DNA from: Flavobacterium okayamense
GTDB taxonomy: Bacteria; Bacteroidota; Bacteroidia; Flavobacteriales; Flavobacteriaceae
Length of the DNA stretch: 64,000 nucleotides
Direction: 5' to 3'
Assembly: GCF_019702945.1 (NCBI RefSeq)
Contig: NZ_AP024749.1
Coordinates: 620,001-684,000, forward strand
Shown here: positions 59,110 through 64,000 of the stretch, piece by piece
Position numbering within the stretch: the stretch's first letter is position 1
Layout of the letters: every line of letters starts with the position of its first letter
The notes under the pieces: generated by a model
Databases searched by the model: none
Told to the model about the DNA's origin: nothing
What the model saw: only the letters and a program-made list of their open reading frames with translations
Made by a program: the position numbers and the translations under genes

Positions 59110-60087
59110 ATGGACCATTTAGTTAATCACCCAGTAATCATAACAGTTTTTGCTGTAACAATTATAATAATGTTGTTACTAGACTTGGGGATTCTAAATA
59201 AGAAAGGACATGCAATTTCAAGTAGAGAAGCGGCTATTTGGAGCGCTATTTGGATTTCACTTGCAATGGGATTTAGTGGAATTATATACCACTACATGGG
59301 GCTTGAAAAATTCACGCAATTTCAAGGTGCCTATTGGATTGAAAAAGCACTTTCTATAGATAATTTATTCGTTTTTATTTTAGTTTTTGGCTATTTCAAT
59401 GTTGCCAAAGAAGCACAACACAAAGTTTTATTTTGGGGAGTTTTAGGTGCTTTATTATTCCGAGCAATTTTCATTTTTTCAGGTGTTTGGATTTTAAATT
59501 ACACCTATTTACCTGAAATGCATTTATTCGGACACGATGTTCAAATCAATTACTTATTGACCCTATTCGGTTTTATTTTAATTGTAGCAGGATTCAAATC
59601 TTGGTTCAGTCACGGAGAAGACGATGGTGATAAAGATTTTTCTAAAAGTCCAGGAGCTAAGCTAATTCATCGCATTTTTAAAGTATCTGATAAATTCGAT
59701 GGAGACAAGTTTTTTACCATTCAAAACGGTATAAAAATGGCTACTCCACTTTTAGTTGTTGTAGCCATAATAGAATTTACCGATTTATTATTTGCTGTAG
59801 ATAGTATCCCTGCAATTTTCGCCATTGCACCCGATGATCCTTTTATTTTATACACTTCAAATATTTTTGCCATTTTAGGGCTTCGTTCGCTTTATTTCTT
59901 GTTGGCCAACTTCATGTATATGTTTAGCCGTTTACACTTCGGATTAGCTCTAATTTTAGCTTTTATCGGAACTAAAATGTTAATAGCGCCATGGGTTCAT
60001 ATCTCTTCACCTATGTCATTAGCTGTTGTTGGGTCAATACTTGTTATTTCAGTGCTTTGGTCGATCTTATTTCCGTTTAAGAAATAG
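59110..60087 (+). CDS. TerC/Alx-family membrane protein
   Basis: A 325-residue integral membrane protein with about nine hydrophobic segments. The TerC signature is clear: KALSIDNLFVFILVFGYF and EFTDLLFAVDSIPAIFAIAPDD, each with the acidic residues thought to bind metal. The Alx branch exports manganese in E. coli; tellurite resistance is only the historical name. It is monocistronic with a strong promoter. Confidence 0.92.
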   Translation: MDHLVNHPVIITVFAVTIIIMLLLDLGILNKKGHAISSREAAIWSAIWISLAMGFSGIIYHYMGLEKFTQFQGAYWIEKALSIDNLFVFILVFGYFNVAKEAQHKVLFWGVLGALLFRAIFIFSGVWILNYTYLPEMHLFGHDVQINYLLTLFGFILIVAGFKSWFSHGEDDGDKDFSKSPGAKLIHRIFKVSDKFDGDKFFTIQNGIKMATPLLVVVAIIEFTDLLFAVDSIPAIFAIAPDDPFILYTSNIFAILGLRSLYFLLANFMYMFSRLHFGLALILAFIGTKMLIAPWVHISSPMSLAVVGSILVISVLWSILFPFKK

Positions 60088-60213
60088 TCTTCAGTGTTCA
60101 GTCGCAGTGTTCAGAATAATACTTCTAGATAAATTGTGATGAAATATTATTATCTCATTTTCTGATTTCCACATTATCTAATTAATTGACACATCGCCTT
60201 ATTGTCAAATTAT

Positions 60214-63084
60214 CTAATTAACCTCAATTTCATCAATAAAGATAAACGCATTTCCATCTTTATAACCATACCCTTGATGCCATTCAGGTAATGCGCCAAA
60301 ATTTTTAGCAACTACCTTCACATATCTGGCTTTTGCTGAAACTTTTGTAGTTAACTTTTGTAGTTGCACTTCATAATTTTGTGGGTCAACCTCATTGCCT
60401 ACGGTTCCTACTTTTGTAAAATTCTTATTATCACTAGAAACATAAAATTCTACTTGAGTTGGCATTAAAATCCAAGCGCGGGTATCTTGTAAAAAGTTCG
60501 CCGAAAACTCATTCACTTGCATTTCTTTTTGCAAATCGATTACAGCTTCAAAATCTTGGTTTTGATAGCCATGCCATTCCCCTTTTCGCCAGTTTTCATT
60601 TCCATAAATTCCATCTAATAAAGCATCTGGACCGCCAGCGTGATATTGTGGATTGTATTTTGATTTAATATTTATTGTATAGTTGTTTGGCTTTTTGAAG
60701 AATTGAGCGGAAACTATATTGCTTTTGTAATATGTTTTTGGAGACTCTATTCTTTGAGGTTCTCCATAATTTTCTTGAATTTTTGAAAAAGCATATACCG
60801 TAGAAGATTTGTCAATTTCAAAAGGTGAAGTATATTTTTTAACGTTATTACTTATGATTAAACTATCTTTTAAATTTAAATCTGAATCTACCCAATAATA
60901 TAATTCATCAATTTCGGAATTTAAATCTGAATTTATTTCAATTGTCATATGATCTTTAAAAGACTTACTATTTGCTTGAATAACTGGTACTCGAGGATAA
61001 GGAGTATGATTAATAATTTGGTCAGGACCATTAGGAAAATAATCTAAATTATGATTTATAAACTTATTTTCACTTTCATCAGTATTTAGAACTACAATTT
61101 TATTTTCATTTATTCTAATTTTTGCATTATTATAAAATGATTTACATGTGTTAAAATATTTTTGCCCTGGCGTAACTTGATAAATTCCCATCGAACTCAA
61201 CACATACCAAGCGCTCATTTGCCCGCAGTCTTCGTTTCCTATTAAACCATCAGGTGAGTTGGTATAAAAATTATCTAAAATATATTTTACTTTATTGTTC
61301 GTTTTTTCAGGTTTCCCTATGTAATTGTACAAATACGCCATGTGGTGACTTGGTTCGTTTCCGTGAGCGTATTGCCCAATTAATCCTGTAACATCAACTT
61401 GTTCTCTTCCTGTTGTTTTGCTTTCACTATTAAACATTTCGTCTAATTTGGCTTCAAATTTTTCTGGTCCACCGTACGCTTCAATCATTCCTTGTATGTC
61501 TTGTGGCACAAAAAAAGTATATTGCCAAGCATTTCCTTCTGTAAAATTATTGTTTACTTCACGAGGGTCGAAAGGTTTGTCCCAACCTCCATTTTTCTTT
61601 GGTCGGATAAATCCTGTTTCCCAATCAAAAAGATTTTTCCAGTTTTGCGAACGCTTCCTGAAATAATTAAAATCTTCTGGTTTATCTAAAATATAAGCCA
61701 TTTGTGCAATACACCAATCGTCATAAGCATATTCCACTGTTTTGGAAACACTTTCATGGTCGTCATCAATCGAAATAAAACCTTGTTTTTTGTAGGCTTC
61801 TAATCCTAAAACATCGCGCATAGCCGAAGCTTTACTCGCTTCATATGCTTTTTCATAATCAAACCCTTTAATGCCTTTTACCATCGCATCGGCAATTACC
61901 GAAACTGAATGATAACCAATCATACAATCGGTTTCATTGGAAGCCAATTCCCAAACAGGTAATCTTCCACCTTGTTCATATTGTTTAATGAAAGTATTGA
62001 TGTAATCGGCAGTACGCTTTTTATCAATCAACGTATACAATGGGTGTGCAGCTCTAAAGGTATCCCAAAGTGAAAAAACTGTATAATAATCGAATCCTTC
62101 TGCTTGGTGAATTTGGTTGTCTCTACCGCGATATTTTCCATCGATATCTTGTGCGATGTTCGGTTGTATCATCGTATGATATAAAGCCGTATAGAAAATC
62201 GCTAATTTGTCTTTGTCATCAGAAGTGACTTCAATTTTAGATAATTCTTTGTTCCAAAGTGCAATAGCTGCTTTATGTGTTTTATCGAAATCCCAATGTT
62301 TAATTTCGGAACTATTCAATTTGGCTCCTTCATAACCCGTTGGAGAAAGCGACACTTTTACTAAAATTTTTTCGCCTTTTTTGACTTGTTTTGAAAAACT
62401 TAAAGCCAATTCAACGCCTTCATAAACTTTTCCTTCGCTTTTATAATTGGTCTTTTCTTTGTTGATTTTCATTGGAACATTAAACTCAATTCGAGCGTAA
62501 ACGTATTGATTGGTTGCCCAAGCTTCGCTTCTTCGAAATACTTCAATGGTTTTATTATCAATGACTCTAATTCTTCCTTCTAATAATTTATCACGATGGT
62601 TTAAATCGAGAATAATATTCGCTTGTCCAGCTCTATTAAAAGTATATTCATGAAAACCGACACGAGTTGAAGTGGTTAAACGCACATCGATGTTGTATTT
62701 GTCTAATTTCACGCTGTAAAATCCAGTAGAGGCATTTTCATTAGCATGTGAAAATGACGAAGAATACACTTTATTATCGAACGAAGGTTCGCCCATGGTT
62801 GGCATTAACATAATATCGCCATAATCGGAAACGCCTGTTCCGTTTAAATGCGTATGAGAAAACCCATAAATCACAGTATCGGAATAATGATAACCCGAAC
62901 AACCATCCCAACTACCATCTATACGTGTATCTGGAGATAATTGTACCATTCCGTAAGGCACTGTTGCGCCAGGAAACGTATGGCCGTGACCGCCTGTTCC
63001 AATAAATGGATTAACGTGTTTGGCAAAGTCTTGTGCAAAAAGAAAACTTGATGAAAAAAATAGTATATAGAAAAACTTCTTCAT
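60214..63084 (-). CDS. GH92 glycoside hydrolase (alpha-mannosidase type)
   Basis: A 956-residue exported enzyme with a signal peptide (about 1-18). The GH92 N-terminal domain shows FIGTGGHGHTFPGATVPYGMVQLSPDT and CSGYHYSDTVIYGFSHTHLNGTG. The catalytic (alpha/alpha) barrel contains SLWDTFRAAHPLYTLI, NFTEGNAWQYTFFVPQD and GNEDCGQMSAWYVLSSMGIYQVTP (acidic catalytic pair). The C-terminus (about 800-956) is a discoidin-like F5/8 domain. GH92 enzymes remove alpha-mannose from glycans in a Ca-dependent way. There is no SusC/SusD pair nearby, so it is not in an obvious polysaccharide-utilisation locus. Confidence 0.93.
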   Translation of the reverse strand: MKKFFYILFFSSSFLFAQDFAKHVNPFIGTGGHGHTFPGATVPYGMVQLSPDTRIDGSWDGCSGYHYSDTVIYGFSHTHLNGTGVSDYGDIMLMPTMGEPSFDNKVYSSSFSHANENASTGFYSVKLDKYNIDVRLTTSTRVGFHEYTFNRAGQANIILDLNHRDKLLEGRIRVIDNKTIEVFRRSEAWATNQYVYARIEFNVPMKINKEKTNYKSEGKVYEGVELALSFSKQVKKGEKILVKVSLSPTGYEGAKLNSSEIKHWDFDKTHKAAIALWNKELSKIEVTSDDKDKLAIFYTALYHTMIQPNIAQDIDGKYRGRDNQIHQAEGFDYYTVFSLWDTFRAAHPLYTLIDKKRTADYINTFIKQYEQGGRLPVWELASNETDCMIGYHSVSVIADAMVKGIKGFDYEKAYEASKASAMRDVLGLEAYKKQGFISIDDDHESVSKTVEYAYDDWCIAQMAYILDKPEDFNYFRKRSQNWKNLFDWETGFIRPKKNGGWDKPFDPREVNNNFTEGNAWQYTFFVPQDIQGMIEAYGGPEKFEAKLDEMFNSESKTTGREQVDVTGLIGQYAHGNEPSHHMAYLYNYIGKPEKTNNKVKYILDNFYTNSPDGLIGNEDCGQMSAWYVLSSMGIYQVTPGQKYFNTCKSFYNNAKIRINENKIVVLNTDESENKFINHNLDYFPNGPDQIINHTPYPRVPVIQANSKSFKDHMTIEINSDLNSEIDELYYWVDSDLNLKDSLIISNNVKKYTSPFEIDKSSTVYAFSKIQENYGEPQRIESPKTYYKSNIVSAQFFKKPNNYTINIKSKYNPQYHAGGPDALLDGIYGNENWRKGEWHGYQNQDFEAVIDLQKEMQVNEFSANFLQDTRAWILMPTQVEFYVSSDNKNFTKVGTVGNEVDPQNYEVQLQKLTTKVSAKARYVKVVAKNFGALPEWHQGYGYKDGNAFIFIDEIEVN

Positions 63085-63188
63085 TTTACAGTTTTTTAGA
63101 AACTATAAAATTGGTGATTTTCTGTAAAGATTACAATTAACTGGGATAAAATAATTGTATTTGTGATGAAATGAATTCAATAATGAGA

Positions 63189-63214
63189 CTTCTCGACTTC
63201 GCTCGAAGTGACAC
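63189..63214 (+). repeat. short extragenic palindrome (ACTTCG-CT-CGAAGT)
   Basis: CTTCTCGACTTCGCTCGAAG then TGACAC. It contains a perfect 6-bp stem ACTTCG / CGAAGT (63196-63209) and belongs to the same type as the element at 54950-54973 (CTTCGAC...CTC...GTGACA). Confidence 0.5.
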
Positions 63215-63247
63215 AAAGTATTTCAAAATTTTTGTTCGGAATGACAA

Positions 63248-63655
63248 TTACACAGCTAAAACTCCACGACGAGCGATAACCGGCAAATCGGTTTGGGCTT
63301 TTTCGTTGATGCTATTGGTTTTGAAAAGGAATTTTTTATCGTACAATTTCCCATCAAGGAAATACGTAACCATAAATTCATTGTTCAATTGTAAAACATT
63401 GTTTTCTAGCAATTCCACTTTTACAGCTGTTTGCGGTGCAACTTCTTTAAAAGCGTGACGAAAGGTTGCTGTTTTACGATTTTCACCATTAATTAATCCG
63501 TATGCGCGTGAAACTACCATTGCCATTTCCAATGTTTGTTCGGTTTCATTCAATAAATAGGCATACCAAGAGTTTTCCTGAAAATCATCGTTCCACTCTT
63601 GTATAGCAACGATTTGAACACCTTCTACTTTAGGAATAATAATATCTTTTTTCAT
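63248..63655 (-). CDS. hypothetical protein of unknown function
   Basis: A 135-residue cytosolic-looking protein without signal peptide or membrane segments. The sequence is mainly beta (EGVQIVAIQEWNDDFQENSW, YAYLLNETEQTLEMAMVVSRAYG, NEFMVTYFLDGKLYDKKFLF). I recall similar proteins next to pheS in Flavobacteriaceae, but no function. I chose the ATG at 63655 (MKKDIIIPKVEG) over one 18 bp upstream. Confidence 0.7.
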   Translation of the reverse strand: MKKDIIIPKVEGVQIVAIQEWNDDFQENSWYAYLLNETEQTLEMAMVVSRAYGLINGENRKTATFRHAFKEVAPQTAVKVELLENNVLQLNNEFMVTYFLDGKLYDKKFLFKTNSINEKAQTDLPVIARRGVLAV

Positions 63656-63732
63656 ATATAAGTCGAAAGTCAAATGTCAAAAGTTATAAAGTAATCTTGA
63701 AACTTTAAAACTTTCAACTTTAGACTAAAAAA

Positions 63733-64000
63733 TTATAAACTTGATTTAAATTGCTCTAAGAAACGTACATCGTTTTCATAGAACATACGAATATCACCAA
63801 TTTGGTACAACAACATTGCAATACGTTCGATTCCCATACCAAAAGCAAAACCTGTATATTCATCTGGATTGATGCCGCAGTTTTTCAAAACATTAGGATC
63901 TACCATTCCACAACCCATAATTTCTAACCAACCTGTTCCTTTTGTGATTCGGTAATCGATCTCATTGTTCAATCCCCAATAAATATCCACCTCAGCACTT
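63733..64000 (-). CDS. pheS: phenylalanyl-tRNA synthetase alpha subunit, C-terminal fragment
   Basis: The last 88 or so residues of PheS; the frame is open to the right edge of the window. Class II motif 3 is seen in [20 protein letters not shown], preceded by [16 protein letters not shown], the active-site strand of this subunit. The stop is at 63733. The beta subunit gene is not in this window. Confidence 0.95.
   Translation of the reverse strand, partial: SAEVDIYWGLNNEIDYRITKGTGWLEIMGCGMVDPNVLKNCGINPDEYTGFAFGMGIERIAMLLYQIGDIRMFYENDVRFLEQFKSSL

Noticed and set aside
59110..60087. Tellurite-resistance cassette
   Set aside because: A lone TerC/Alx-type gene without terZABDE; metal homeostasis is the better reading.
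60214..63084. Polysaccharide-utilisation locus around GH92
   Set aside because: No SusC, SusD, sensor or other carbohydrate enzyme lies next to it; neighbours are terC, a hypothetical protein and pheS.

Overview
The window looks like ordinary chromosome from a low-GC member of the Flavobacteriaceae, most likely Flavobacterium or a close relative. Several things support this. Promoter-like sites fit the Bacteroidota pattern TTTG-N17-18-TAnnTTTG (acpP, ompA, terC, the gene at 47873). Two proteins carry type IX secretion C-terminal sorting domains, and one of them is a PorZ homologue. Other lineage markers are an OmpA protein with thrombospondin type-3 repeats, an IPExxxVDY-family gene next to rnc and pyk, and a THC0290_0291-type protein next to gdhA. 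I saw no rRNA, tRNA, CRISPR array, transposase, prophage or integrase.

Layout. 1-9.8 kb: end of an alpha/beta hydrolase, an MscS channel, and an AddAB-like repair pair (nuclease 1086-3854, helicase-nuclease 6644-9814) separated by an OmpA porin and kbl. 9.9-15.1 kb: superoxide dismutase, a gene-free stretch with three near-identical 92-bp repeats that each contain a terminator-type hairpin, then purF, a PfkB kinase, rnhA and purN. 15.3-19.8 kb: acpP, fabF, rnc, an IPExxxVDY gene and pyk on the plus strand. 19.8-22.8 kb: dinB polymerase, a CYTH protein, a YciI-domain lipoprotein, an RlpA-like protein and a four-helix membrane protein. 22.8-30.1 kb: DUF3108 protein, tryptophan 2,3-dioxygenase, M23 peptidase and pgi in one tight operon, then hppD and hmgA for tyrosine breakdown. 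30.3-37.2 kb: patatin-like outer-membrane protein, uvrC, a deacylase, a PLP decarboxylase-like enzyme and 5-formyl-THF cyclo-ligase. 37.2-46.2 kb: a lipoprotein, lspA, a DksA-like protein, ileS, recO, an acyltransferase and porZ. 46.3-51.8 kb: gdhA, a beta-rich exported protein, metB, a DinB-superfamily protein, an ArsC-like protein and a DMT exporter. 51.8-56.1 kb: YicC, gmk, nadD, two small exported proteins of unknown function and an Fe-dependent alcohol dehydrogenase. 56.2-64 kb: a secreted NHL-repeat protein, gpsA, a TerC protein, a GH92 glycosidase, a hypothetical protein and the end of pheS.

Most of the window is housekeeping. The unexplained content is mainly non-coding: the triple hairpin repeat between the converging sod and purF genes (10.6-11.06 kb); a probable small RNA or attenuated leader upstream of the tryptophan-dioxygenase operon (27.5-27.6 kb) that shares a GGTTGGT-plus-terminator module with a site at 57.7 kb; and dispersed palindromic intergenic elements at 50.4, 54.95 and 63.2 kb. 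On the protein side, the M23 peptidase has Cys in place of the second His of its HxH zinc motif, the DksA-like protein has lost its zinc-finger cysteines, and an acyltransferase gene overlaps both porZ and recO. All calls were made by eye, without database searches.
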